Shown here: in pieces, positions 32,999 through 45,605 of the stretch
How positions within the stretch are numbered: the first letter of the stretch is position 1
How the letters are laid out: the number at the start of each line of letters is the position of its first letter
Assembly: GCA_947095585.1 (NCBI GenBank)
Contig: OX352762.1
Span: 46,863,335 to 46,927,334, forward strand
Direction of reading: 5' to 3'
Source: Nephrocerus scutellatus
Taxonomy: Eukaryota; Arthropoda; Insecta; Diptera; Pipunculidae
DNA length: 64,000 nt
Notes under the pieces: generated by a model
What the model was told of the DNA's origin: nothing
The model's input: the letters and a program-made list of their open reading frames with translations, nothing else
Database searches by the model: none
Program-made: the position numbers and the translations under genes

Positions 32999-33132
32999 AT
33001 GTATGTATGTATGTCATGAAAATTTTACCACGCATGATTAGCATGCCGAAGACAAATCTTAGAAACGTTTTTTTTTTAAATACCCTTCCCTTCGGATACC
33101 TTCCGAACAAAAGTTCGTTAAATTTTCGGGTT

Positions 33133-33419
33133 TTTTCAAGATAATAAATAATAATATTCGGCGCGACAGACCGCTGCGGTCCAAGGCCTAGCTTCTAGTG
33201 ACCATTTCTGTTTTGCATGTATATTTCTGGACACAAATGTAAGGGATCTACAATTTAAGGCCGGATCCGAACGGCGAATTGAGAAGCTTTCCGTGACAAG
33301 TTGTCACCCATTCGCGAGAGGTGGGACACCGTGAAAAATACTTTTTTGTGTCACTGAGATTATAACCACGAACCCCTACTCAGTAGCCATGCACTTTTCC
33401 ACTGAGCCACGGCGCCCAT
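33133..33419 (-). mobile_element. tRNA-derived SINE, U4
   Basis: Same SINE, B box at 33374-33364. Unlike U1 and U2, its tail is flanked at 33078-33118 by an extra ~50 bp with a second hairpin, TTCGGATACCTTCCGAA. Confidence 0.65.
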
Positions 33420-33811
33420 GATGACTTGGACCAATTTCAGCCGATTTGTATCATATATTCGGTCAAAGTTAGTATAATAATACCACCAATAAGTTTGTGT
33501 ATAACTAACATGAATCATGGGAAACGTTCGGGTACCTCCCGAACAAAACTTCGTTTCGTTCGTGATAAACACGTGGTGCAATTAAACAACAACAATTATT
33601 TCATAGTGACACGTGTCGAATTGGACAAATTTTGTGATTATCTGTGAAAATTTTGCGAAATAGAATTTTAGTGATTAAAAATAATGAAATTATTGTTAGT
33701 GAATATTTTTCAGGTGAAATATCGATTCAAAGTGGAGTCTTCATTTTATAAATGTGGCAATCTGTTGTTAACTTTTTGTTTGTAGGCATAATTTAATTTT
33801 GACTGAAAATT

Positions 33812-36800
33812 TTGCCACGGAAAAAAAGATGTATTGGAAGAGTTACGGCGAGCTTAAAGAGGATGAAAGCCTCGAGAGCTGCAGAAGCACCTGAACAGCG
33901 TGACGAAAGCCTTGAAAACAATCGAACCAGAAGTTGGTCTTTAAGAGCTGCCGAAACACCTGAAGCACGTGACTCACGGCTTGAAAACAATCGAAACAGA
34001 ACTTTTTCTTCAAGAGCTGCTGAAACACCTGTACAGCGTGACACACGACTTCAAAACTATTGCCTACGATATCTTGAAACTAAATCACTCGCCGTAGAAG
34101 AACAAAGGACGGTTACCCAAGAATTTCGAGAAATGGCAGAAAGTGCACGAAAGTAACGAAGCAGCATTTCTTGAAAAAAAAAAATTGGATTAATGAACAT
34201 TGTGTACAAACATTGCTTTTCGCTTGACTTTGCAGAAGAATAAAGTGGAAATAGTACTGATGAGTTACACGATATTGCCAGAAGGGCCAAGTTAAATTAT
34301 CTCCACTTGATAATTATCCCGGGTATTTAGAAAATCTTTTGACCAATGCTCTGCCAGAAAACAACCAAATTTATGAAATCTATACGATCGTACAATAGTT
34401 TATTTGCGTTTGCTTCGACTGAAGCTAACATTAAGCCACCTCAAGGAAACGGTCCGTATTGCTTTCGCGTATGCGGACAAATAGTTCATCGAATTGGAAC
34501 AGTGCATCCTGAAAGAAATTTACCCAGATATTGCGTGTTGGACCCTGATGATGAAGTCTACAAACGAATAACGTTACGCATATGTTCGTGCAGAGAAACT
34601 AACTTAAATGGATCCGAAACAATTAACCGGCATTGAGAGCAGATAGTTATAAAGCTTTAATGGAATATATAAATCGTGACGCAGGCTCTGAAAACAAGCA
34701 GGTTGAAAAATCCCTAATGTTGCCATCTAGCTTCCTGGATAGCCCCCGCAATATGCAACAGCATTACAATATGGATCTTTTTGTCACCATGAGCTGCAAT
34801 CTGAAATTGAAATAAATCGTGAAAAATCTTAAGCCCTGGCAAAAAGTAGAACATCGGCCAAACTTGGTAGCTAGAGTTTTTCGGCTCAAGTTAAATAATT
34901 TGATAGCGGAAATTGTGAAAATGTCTCTTTTTTGGACTGTGAAGGCAATCGTTCATGGAATAGGATTTCACATGCTACGGCGAGCTTAAAGAGGATGAAA
35001 GCCTCGAGAGCTGCAGAAGCACCTGAACAGCGTGACGAAAGCCTTGAAAACAATCGAACCAGAAGTTGGTCTTTAAGAGCTGCCAAAACACCTGAAGCAC
35101 GTGACTCACGGCTTGAAAACAATCGAAACAGAACTTTTTCTTCAAGAGCTGCTGAAACACCTGTACAGCGTGACACACGACTTCAAAACTATTGCCTACG
35201 ATATCTTGAAACTAAATCACTCGCCGTAGAAGAACAAAGGACGGTTACCCAAGAATTTCGAGAAATGGCAGAAAGTGCACGAAAGTAACGAAGCAGCATT
35301 TCTTGAAAAAAAAAAATTGGATTAATGAACATTGTGTACAAACATTGCTTTTCGCTTGACTTTGCAGAAGAATAAAGTGGAAATAGTACTGATGAGTTAC
35401 ACGATATTGCCAGAAGGGCCAAGTTAAATTATCTCCACTTGATAATTATCCCGGGTATTTAGAAAATCTTTTGACCAATGCTCTGCCAGAAAACAACCAA
35501 ATTTATGAAATCTATACGATCGTACAATAGTTTATTTGCGTTTGCTTCGACTGAAGCTAACATTAAGCCACCTCAAGGAAACGGTCCGTATTGCTTTCGC
35601 GTATGCGGACAAATAGTTCATCGAATTGGAACAGTGCATCCTGAAAGAAATTTACCCAGATATTGCGTGTTGGACCCTGATGATGAAGTCTACAAACGAA
35701 TAACGTTACGCATATGTTCGTGCAGAGAAACTAACTTAAATGGATCCGAAACAATCAACCGGCATTGAGAGCAGATAGTTATAAAGCTTTAATGGAATAT
35801 ATAAATCGTGACGCAGGCTCTGAAAACAAGCAGGTTGAAAAATCCCTAATGTTGCCATCTAGCTTCCTGGATAGCCCCCGCAATATGCAACAGCATTACA
35901 ATATGGATCTTTTTGTCACCATGAGCTGCAATCTGAAATGGAAATAAATCGTGAAAAATCTTAAGCCCTGGCAAAAAGTAGAACATCGGCCAAACTTGGT
36001 AGCTAGAGTTTTTCGGCTCAAGTTAAATAATTTGATAGCGGAAATTGTGAAAATGTCTCTTTTTTGGACTGTGAAGGCAATCGTTCATGGAATAGGATTT
36101 CACATGCTCACATTTTAATAGCTCTGGATGATGATTTTAAATTACGATCGAAGGAAAATTGACAAAATTGTTAATGCTGAAGTTCCTGACCATGAGTTAT
36201 TGCCCAATCTTTCTGAAATCATTGTTAGATATATGATCCATGCACCATCTGGCAACCGCAATCCAAACAGTCCATGCGTGGTGCAAGGGAAATGTTCCAA
36301 AAGTTTTCCAAAACAATTTCAATATGTTACATTGGCGACTGTCAACGGTACATGTACGGATACCATGTACAAAAGAAGAGAAACAGACGAAATAGAACTT
36401 TTTTTTGGTATCCAAAAAAAGTAATCTTGATGAATCTTTAATGCATGGGTTTCGCGCTACATCATTACTCCGGAAGCCATTTGTAGAATTTTTTGTTTCC
36501 CAATTCATGGTCAAAGTCATACCATATACCGAATGCCAGTTCTTTTGCAAGAAGAGTAGAGCGTTTGCTTCCACGTAGAATATACTCCTTTCAGCAGACC
36601 GTGCCACTTAGAGAGATACGAAACTTATTGCTTGGTTTAAACTCAACCAAAATGATTCAGATGCAAACCAGTGAAAATATTGGAAAATACCCGTTCAATA
36701 TGATACGATACGACAAAACACTGTTTGGAAAAAGCGACAACGTGGTGGCAATAAAATAATTGGACGGATTTATACTGTTAGCATCAAGGATTCTGAAAGA

Positions 36801-36926
36801 TTTTATCTTAGACTCTTGCTTCAACAGGAGATGGGAGCTAAATCATTTGAAGACATTAGAACGATTGCAGTAACATTTTTACTTATAATGTTGTTTATAA
36901 AGAAATGTTTGATTAATGAATTGTAA
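33812..36926 (+). pseudogene. Helitron N-terminus and Rep remnant, U4
   Basis: The N-terminal frame (33812-34156, 114 codons) keeps VTQEFREMAESARK lost in U1 and U2. In the Helitron-like N domain the frame at 34346-34636 is longer than in U1, reading HPERNLPRYCVLDPDDEVYK without the small insertion that breaks it there. A 1,132-bp duplication then repeats the N-terminal frame (34932-35288, fused to RSWNRISHA of Rep). The complete HUH motif is at 36103-36111, and Rep ends at 36926. Confidence 0.8.
33844..36107 (+). repeat. 1,132-bp tandem duplication inside U4
   Basis: Copies 33844-34975 and 34976-36107. The junction joins ggatttcacatgc to tacggcgagc within the HUH codons, so the first HUH motif is cut after its first His-Ala. 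U5 is otherwise almost identical to U4 but lacks this duplication, so it arose after, or was lost since, the U4/U5 split. Confidence 0.9.
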
Positions 36927-37107
36927 AGTTTAATTTTATTGCATATCAATATACCTTACATTTTCACTTCAAACCGAATTATTTTATTTTTAATAAAGAA
37001 TACTTTCTTATACTTTCTTTGGTATGTTTTTTACATATTAAATGATCGATTACTTTTTAAACAAAAGGAACCCTTAATTGTGCCATAGCCAGAAAAAGGG
37101 TGCGTGC

Positions 37108-37397
37108 GATACGGTCATAAGGGACTGGAACTTCAAGAACTAAGCCATTTCTCAAGCGATTTCTATGAAATTTGGTATATAGAACTAAGATGCGACCATA
37201 AGAGTTGGGATACGGTCATTAGGGAATGGAATTTCGGCAACTAAGACATTTCTCAAGCGATTTCTTTAAATGTCGGTATATAGGACTAAGATGCGACTAT
37301 AAGACTGGACTATGGAAATTCTGGGATACAGTCATTAGGGACTGGAATTTCGGGAACTAAACCATTTCTCAAGGAATTTCATAGAAATTCGGTATAC
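37108..37397 (+). repeat. Short minisatellite block, U4
   Basis: Same block; the variant ctggaacttcaag at 37130 is shared only with U5. Confidence 0.8.
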
Positions 37398-38047
37398 CGG
37401 GTGATTTTGTTAATCTGAAACTTTCAAATATCTCGGAAAACAAACTCTCTACGAAAAAAATATCCAAAATCAAAATTTAATCATCCCGTGGGAAAATACA
37501 TTAGTGCTAAAATTAGTAGCTTCTTAACGCTCTCTTTCAAATTGGATAAAGGTTTCGATGTTTTATTGTAATATTTAGCTTGAGGCTGCTTTTTATTTTA
37601 TGTGCGTCATCCGAGCTTAATTCATGTGGCTTCAAATTCTTTGTCGTTGTTGGAATTTTTGTTTTGATTTCTCTACCCAATGAAAGTTGGGCAAGTGACA
37701 CCAACATATTAGCCCACGTTGTGGTATTATACTGCAATATTCGGAAATATTATTATTAGAAATCATCTTCCTTTTCCTTTTCTTAACATTTTTCAAGTAT
37801 TGCCACAACTTTTCTGCTAGTCCAATGCTCTGAGGATATCGTGGGCTTGGAGATATTAGTTTGAATCTAAAGTCTTATGGCAGTTCCCTAACATTCGGCT
37901 ATTGAAGGGACTGTTATCCGATCAAATCTCTAGTGAAACACCCAACATGGCAAATAACCGAGAAGTAAAAATCTTTATCATGTGATCAACTGACTTATCC
38001 CGAAGCCTCTCAATACACAACCAGTTGGAATATTCATCAATTATAAA
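37398..38047 (-). pseudogene. Gypsy integrase fragment, U4
   Basis: Keeps the 73-bp piece (LAQLSLGREIKTKIPTTTK). It has an inserted aaatattatt near 37744, shared with U5, and a changed leuccine-rich stretch near 37865 (gaatctaaagtc). Catalytic boxes are as in U0, with the same frameshift. Confidence 0.75.
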
Positions 38048-38633
38048 TATATATATAAAATAGAAAAATTTATTTGTATATATATAAATATATATATATG
38101 TATAATAATATGTATTAGTGCCTTACTAGCTCTGGAACGCCTTGACCAATTTCAGCCAAACTTGGTATACATATTACTTACTATGTGGAATCAAACATAG
38201 GTGGTGGGGGGTAGCAGGTTTTTTGGCTGGGGGAGGCGTGGCAGGTGATTTTAGTGTCAGACCCACCGTTTTCGGTACCGTAGTACACTCCTATGGTGGG
38301 TGGGTGACCGATATTAGTGTTGATTCTATGGTTTTCGGGGTAGCTGAGTTGAATGGTGATGGTAAGACAGCTCTAGGGGGATGGGGTCAATAACGGGGGG
38401 GTGGGGGGTGGTCACCGATATTAGTGTCGATTCTATGGTTTTCGGGGTCGCTGAGTTGAATGGTGATGGTAAGACAGCGCCAGTGGGATGGTGTCGAAAC
38501 GGAAAGTTTTCAGGATCGCTGGGATAAATAGTTATAGTAAGACACCTCTTTGCGGATGGGGTCTGGGGGGGACTGTTTGGAGGCGATATTAGCGTCAAAT
38601 TTTACACCCGTGCAACGCCGGGAACTCAACTAG
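38048..38633 (+). mobile_element. Small non-autonomous Helitron, U4
   Basis: Ends CTAG at 38630-38633. The G-run is gggggggtggggggtgg, and the TA run at the left contains a tataataatatg change. Confidence 0.7.
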
Positions 38634-38634
38634 T

Positions 38635-39512
38635 TATAAATAAGTATGACACGCCACCATGTTCAAATATGTCCAGGGAAAGATTTTCCCATGTAAAACT
38701 AGGTGACTCATGATGGTTAAAAGATTCCTTTGAATTATTGTATTGTAAGCCCTTGACAAGCAATCAGCCAGCAGTAATTATGTTAACCTATTTTATTTGA
38801 AGACCCTGGTACTTTAATAGAAACATAAACAAGCGATCTGGCCTAGCAGTCTTAATTAAGTTCTCAAGTGGCCTGTGATCTGTCTGAAACACCATATCAC
38901 GGCCATAGAAGAGTTCCATGCAACGGCAGTAGTTAGAAGTTCCTTCTCAATCACAGCCGACTTTTGCTCACTTGCAGACAATCTTCGTGAAGCAAATGTT
39001 GCCGGTTGTCCTCAATGTAGCTTATTTATGTTGAACTCAACAAAACTAACCCTTGTTCATTCTAGAACCTTCATAAGTATTTGATCATGTTCGTCATACT
39101 CTTTGGTCGACACGAACAGATCTTTAAAATATATTTCCACCCCAGGAATGTTTCCAAAAATCTGAACCACTTTTCGCAGGTCAGGAGCACAACTAATGCC
39201 GAAGGGAAGTCTATGCCATCTAGAGCGTCAAAAGGGAGTAATAAACGTAGTCAAATCTGCACTCTCATCATCCAACACCAACTGCCAGAATCCATTTTTT
39301 AAGTCTACTACTGTAAAAACTGATGTCTGTCGGTCGACTAGTAATGGACTCAGCAGCTGGAATTGCAAAACGTAGGCGGCAAATACATGCGTTTAACGGC
39401 TTCAGATCCAAGCACAAAGGCAGTGACCCGTCCGCCTTCTCAACGATTTGCAGATTATTAACCCAATCCGTTACCAATTACACCATCGCTGAGATGTCAT
39501 CATTATAGAGTC
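38635..39512 (-). pseudogene. Gypsy RNase H and RT fragment, U4
   Basis: Keeps ~56 bp after RNase H (ADCLSRAY on the minus strand, near 38755) that U0-U3 have lost. This is the normal continuation of gypsy pol and so the ancestral state. It is cut at 39512 in the same way as U3 and joined to U5. Confidence 0.75.
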
Positions 39513-39645
39513 ATGTATGTATGTATGTCATGAAAATTTTACCACGCATGATTAGCATGCCGAAGACAAATCTTAGAAACGTTTTTTTTTAAATACCCTT
39601 CCCTTCGGATACCTTCCGAACAAAAGTTCGTTAAATTTTCGGGTT

Positions 39646-39932
39646 TTTTCAAGATAATAAATAATAATATTCGGCGCGACAGACCGCTGCGGTCCAAGGC
39701 CTAGCTTCTAGTGACCATTTCTGTTTTGCATGTATATTTCTGGACACAAATGTAAGGGATCTACAATTTAAGGCCGGATCCGAACGGCGAATTGAGAAGC
39801 TTTCCGTGACAAGTTGTCACCCATTCGCGAGAGGTGGGACACCGTGAAAAATACTTTTTTGTGTCACTGAGATTATAACCACGAACCCCTACTCAGTAGC
39901 CATGCACTTTTCCACTGAGCCACGGCGCCCAT
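39646..39932 (-). mobile_element. tRNA-derived SINE, U5
   Basis: 6,513 bp from the U4 copy and almost identical to it, including the extra hairpin at its tail side (39604-39620). Confidence 0.65.
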
Positions 39933-40324
39933 GATGACTTGGACCAATTTCAGCCGATTTGTATCATATATTCGGTCAAAGTTAGTATAATAATACCACC
40001 AATAAGTTTGTGTATAACTAACATGAATCATGGGAAACGTTCGGGTACCTCCCGAACAAAACTTCGTTTCGTTCGTGATAAACACGTGGTGCAATTAAAC
40101 AACAACAATTATTTCATAGTGACACGTGTCGAATTGGACAAATTTTGTGATTATCTGTGAAAATTTTGCGAAATAGAATTTTAGTGATTAAAAATAATGA
40201 AATTATTGTTAGTGAATATTTTTCAGGTGAAATATCGATTCAAAGTGGAGTCTTCATTTTATAAATGTGGCAATCTGTTGTTAACTTTTTGTTTGTAGGC
40301 ATAATTTAATTTTGACTGAAAATT

Positions 40325-42306
40325 TTGCCACGGAAAAAAAGATGTATTGGAAGAGTTATGGCGAGCTTAAAGAGGATGAAAGCCTCGAGAGCTGCAGAAG
40401 CACCTGAACAGCGTGACGAAAGCCTTGAAAACAATCGAACCAGAAGTTGGTCTTTAAGAGCTGCCGAAACACCTGAAGCACGTGACTCACGGCTTGAAAA
40501 CAATCGAAACAGAACTTTTTCTTCAAGAGCTGCTGAAACACCTGTACAGCGTGACACACGACTTCAAAACTATTGCCTACGATATCTTGAAACTAAATCA
40601 CTCGCCGTAGAAGAACAAAGGACGGTTACCCAAGAATTTCGAGAAATGGCAGAAAGTGCACGAAAGTAACGAAGCAGCATTTCTTGAAAAAAAAAATTGG
40701 ATTAATGAACATTGTGTACAAACATTGCTTTTCGCTTGACTTTGCAGAAGAATAAAGTGGAAATAGTACTGATGAGTTACACGATATTGCCAGAAGGGCC
40801 AAGTTAAATTATCTCCACTTGATAATTATCCCGGGTATTTAGAAAATCTTTTGACCAATGCTCTGCCAGAAAACAACCAAATTTATGAAATCTATACGAT
40901 CGTACAATAGTTTATTTGCGTTTGCTTCGACTGAAGCTAACATTAAGCCACCTCAAGGAAACGGTCCGTATTGCTTTCGCGTATGCGGACAAATAGTTCA
41001 TCGAATTGGAACAGTGCATCCTGAAAGAAATTTACCCAGATATTGCGTGTTGGACCCTGATGATGAAGTCTACAAACGAATAACGTTACGCATATGTTCG
41101 TGCAGAGAAACTAACTTAAATGGATCCGAAACAATCAACCGGCATTGAGAGCAGATAGTTATAAAGCTTTAATGGAATATATAAATCGTGACGCAGGCTC
41201 TGAAAACAAGCAGGTTGAAAAATCCCTAATGTTGCCATCTAGCTTCCTGGATAGCCCCCGCAATATGCAACAGCATTACAATATGGATCTTTTTGTCACC
41301 ATGAGCTGCAATCTGAAATGGAAATAAATCGTGAAAAATCTTAAGCCCTGGCAAAAAGTAGAACATCGGCCAAACTTGGTAGCTAGAGTTTTTCGGCTCA
41401 AGTTAAATAATTTGATAGCGGAAATTGTGAAAATGTCTCTTTTTTGGACTGTGAAGGCAATCGTTCATGGAATAGGATTTCACATGCTCACATTTTAATA
41501 GCTCTGGATGATGATTTTAAATTACGATCGAAGGAAAATTGACAAAATTGTTAATGCTGAAGTTCCTGACCATGAGTTATTGCCCAATCTTTCTGAAATC
41601 ATTGTTAGATATATGATCCATGCACCATCTGGCAACCGCAATCCAAACAGTCCATGCGTGGTGCAAGGGAAATGTTCCAAAAGTTTTCCAAAACAATTTC
41701 AATATGTTACATTGGCGACTGTCAACGGTACATGTACGGATACCATGTACAAAAGAAGAGAAACAGACGAAATAGAACTTTTTTTTGGTATCCAAAAAAA
41801 GTAATCTTGATGAATCTTTAATGCATGGGTTTCGCGCTACATCATTACTCCGGAAGCCATTTGTAGAATTTTTTGTTTCCCAATTCATGGTCAAAGTCAT
41901 ACCATATACCGAATGCCAGTTCTTTTGCAAGAAGAGTAGAGCGTTTGCTTCCACGTAGAATATACTCCTTTCAGCAGACCGTGCCACTTAGAGAGATACG
42001 AAACTTATTGCTTGGTTTAAACTCAACCAAAATGATTCAGATGCAAACCAGTGAAAATATTGGAAAATACCCGTTCAATATGATACGATACGACAAAACA
42101 CTGTTTGGAAAAAGCGACAACGTGGTGGCAATAAAATAATTGGACGGATTTATACTGTTAGCATCAAGGATTCTGAAAGATTTTATCTTAGACTCTTGCT
42201 TCAACAGGAGATGGGAGCTAAATCATTTGAAGACATTAGAACGATTGCAGTAACATTTTTACTTATAATGTTGTTTATAAAGAAATGTTTGATTAATGAA
42301 TTGTAA
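40325..42306 (+). pseudogene. Helitron N-terminus and Rep remnant, U5
   Basis: N-terminal frame 40325-40669 (V to M change at residue 12), N domain 40858-41148 and 41145-41327, HUH at 41483-41491, PNSPCVVQGKCSK block 41508-41804, Rep end at 42306. No internal duplication. The frames match U4 almost residue for residue. Confidence 0.8.
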
Positions 42307-42487
42307 AGTTTAATTTTATTGCATATCAATATACCTTACATTTTCACTTCAAACCGAATTATTTTATTTTTAATAAAGAATACTTTCTTATACTTTCTTT
42401 GGTATGTTTTTTACATATTAAATGATCGATTACTTTTTAAACAAAAGGAACCCTTAATTGTGCCATAGCCAGAAAAAGGGTGCGTGC

Positions 42488-42777
42488 GATACGGTCATAA
42501 GGGACTGGAACTTCAAGAACTAAGCCATTTCTCAAGCGATTTCTATGAAATTTGGTATATAGAACTAAGATGCGACCATAAGAGTTGGGATACGGTCATT
42601 AGGGAATGGAATTTCGGCAACTAAGACATTTCTCAAGCGATTTCTTTAAATGTCGGTATATAGGACTAAGATGCGACTATAAGACTGGACTATGGAAATT
42701 CTGGGATACAGTCATTAGGGACTGGAATTTCGGGAACTAAACCATTTCTCAAGGAATTTCATAGAAATTCGGTATAC
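42488..42777 (+). repeat. Short minisatellite block, U5
   Basis: Same as U4 including the ctggaacttcaag variant. Confidence 0.8.
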
Positions 42778-43427
42778 CGGGTGATTTTGTTAATCTGAAA
42801 CTTTCAAATATCTCGGAAAACAAACTCTCTACGAAAAAAATATCCAAAATCAAAATTTAATCATCCCGTGGGAAAATACATTAGTGCTAAAATTAGTAGC
42901 TTCTTAACGCTCTCTTTCAAATTGGATAAAGGTTTCGATGTTTTATTGTAATATTTAGCTTGAGGCTGCTTTTTATTTTATGTGCGTCATCCGAGCTTAA
43001 TTCATGTGGCTTCAAATTCTTTGTCGTTGTTGGAATTTTTGTTTTGATTTCTCTACCCAATGAAAGTTGGGCAAGTGACACCAACATATTAGCCCACGTT
43101 GTGGTATTATACTGCAATATTCGGAAATATTATTATTAGAAATCATCTTCCTTTTCCTTTTCTTAACATTTTTCAAGTATTGCCACAACTTTTCTGCTAG
43201 TCCAATGCTCTGAGGATATCGTGGGCTTGGAGATATTAGTTTGAATCTAAAGTCTTATGGCAGTTCCCTAACATTCGGCTATTGAAGGGACTGTTATCCG
43301 ATCAAATCTCTAGTGAAACACCCAACATGGCAAATAACCGAGAAGTAAAAATCTTTATCATGTGATCAACTGACTTATCCCGAAGCCTCTCAATACACAA
43401 CCAGTTGGAATATTCATCAATTATAAA
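42778..43427 (-). pseudogene. Gypsy integrase fragment, U5
   Basis: Matches U4 with the 73-bp piece and the aaatattatt insertion near 43124. Same frameshift between the second and third catalytic boxes. Confidence 0.75.
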
Positions 43428-44012
43428 TATATATATAAAATAGAAAAATTTATTTGTATATATATAAATATATATATATGTATATTAATATGTATTAGTG
43501 CCTTACTAGCTCTGGAACGCCTTGACCAATTTCAGCCAAACTTGGTATACATATTACTTACTATGTGGAATCAAACATAGGTGGTGGGGGGTAGCAGGTT
43601 TTTTGGCTGGGGGAGGCGTGGCAGGTGATTTTAGTGTCAGACCCACCGTTTTCGGTACCGTAGTACACTCCTATGGTGGGTGGGTGACCGATATTAGTGT
43701 TGATTCTATGGTTTTCGGGGTAGCTGAGTTGAATGGTGATGGTAAGACAGCTCTAGGGGGATTGGGTCAATAACGGGGGGTTGGGGGGTGGTCACCGATA
43801 TTAGTGTCGATTCTATGGTTTTCGGGGTCGCTGAGTTGAATGGTGATGGTAAGACAGCGCCAGGGGGATGGTGTCGAAACGGAAAGTTTTCAGGATCGCT
43901 GGGATAAATAGTTATAGTAAGACACCTCTTTGCGGATGGGGTCTGGGGGGACTGTTTGGAGGCGATATTAGCGTCAAATTTTACACCCGTGCAACGCCGG
44001 GAACTCAACTAG
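43428..44012 (+). mobile_element. Small non-autonomous Helitron, U5
   Basis: Ends CTAG at 44009-44012. Its G-run reads ggggggttggggggtgg, and one G of gtctgggggg is lost, which changes the reversed frame across it. Confidence 0.7.
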
Positions 44013-44013
44013 T

Positions 44014-44936
44014 TATAAATAAGTATGACACGCCACCATGTTCAAATATATCCAGGGAAAGATTTTCCCATGTAAAACTAGGTGACTCATGATGGTTAAA
44101 AGATTCCTTTGAATTATTGTATTGTAAGCCCTTGACAAGCAATCAGCCAGCAGTAATTATGTTAACCTATTTTATTTGAAGACCCTGGTACTTTAATAGA
44201 AACATAAACAAGCGATCTGGCCTAGCAGTCTTAATTAAGTTCTCAAGTGGCCTGTAATCTGTCTGAAACACCATATCACGGCCATAGAAGAGTTCCATGC
44301 AACGGCAGTAGTTAGAAGTTCCTTCTCAATCACAGCCCACTTTTGCACACTTGCAGACAATCTTCAAATGTTGCCGGTTGTCCTCAATGTAGCTTATTTA
44401 TGTTGAACTCAACAAAACTAACCCTTGTTCATTCTAGAACCTTCATAAGTATTTGATCATGTTCGTCGTACTCTTTGGTCGACACGAACAGATCATTAAA
44501 ATATATTTCCACCCCAGGAATGTTTCCAAAAATCTGAACCACTTTTCGCAGGTCAGGATCACAACTAATGCCGAAGGGAAGTCTAGGCCACCTATAGCGT
44601 CAAAAGGGAGTAATAAACGTAGTCAAATCTCCACTCTCATCATCCAACACCAACTGCCAGAATCCATTTTTTAAGTCCACTACTGTAAAAACTGATGTCT
44701 GTCGGTCGGCTAGTAATGGACTCAGCAGCTGGAATTGCAAAACGTAGGCGGCAAATACATGCGTTTAACGGCTTCAGATCCAAGCACAAAGGCAGTGACC
44801 CGTCCGCCTTCTCAACGATTTGCAGATTATTAACCCAATCCGTTACCAATTACACCATCGCTGAGATGTCATCATTATAGAGTCTCCGGTATCGTCCTTC
44901 CTCACATACGGGGCCAACAATTCTCCGTAAGACTTT
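44014..44936 (-). pseudogene. Gypsy RNase H and RT fragment, U5
   Basis: Keeps the ADCLSRAY piece but has lost gtgaag within RNase H (near 44365). Unlike U4, it runs to the full RT edge at 44936 and into the LINE tail, so U5 has the complete right side. Confidence 0.75.
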
Positions 44937-45605
44937 TATGCGAATATTTAAAATTTATAAATGTGCTATATTGGCAAACTCATATTTTATGTATAGAAAT
45001 CCCAAATGTCAATCTGGTAGACGGTAAATAAAGACCAAACCTAAATATAGGTTTATAGGTAAATAGGTTTAAAAAAAAACAACCCATAAAAATTTAATTG
45101 TTCATGTAAATTCTCTAATAGGGGATACATATGTGTGCAAATTTTGAACCTGGTTAATTTGGTAAAAATTAATATTATTTTTCAAAAACTATTCTCACCG
45201 GAGATACACATGTGTAAAAAAAATTGTATGGGGAAAAAATTAAAATCAAAAACTCAAAAAATTTTACAAAATAGTTCTGTCTATCGGAGATACACATATG
45301 TTTAAGATTTAAAGTAAATCGGGCTTAGTTTTTTAAAAAAATGTATGGCCCCGCCCCCGGCCCTCAAGGCCCATTCGCTCCAAAAACTTTACAAAAACGT
45401 TTGTCCATTGGGATAAACATATGATTAAAATTTGAAGAAAATCGGGCTAATTTTTAAAAAATCTATACGGGCCCTCGGGCCTCAGGGCCCATTCGCTCAA
45501 AAATTGTCCAAAATGTTTTGTCTATCAGAGATACATGTGTATAAATTTTTACCATAATCGGGTTAATTTTTATTTTAAATTTGTATGAGGCCCCACCGAC
45601 CCCAT
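44937..45605 (+). repeat. LINE tail and AT-rich repeat between U5 and U6
   Basis: LINE tail to ~45070, then only one copy of the ~290-bp AT-rich repeat (two at 7211) and the GC-rich inserts near 45350 and 45470. Confidence 0.7.
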
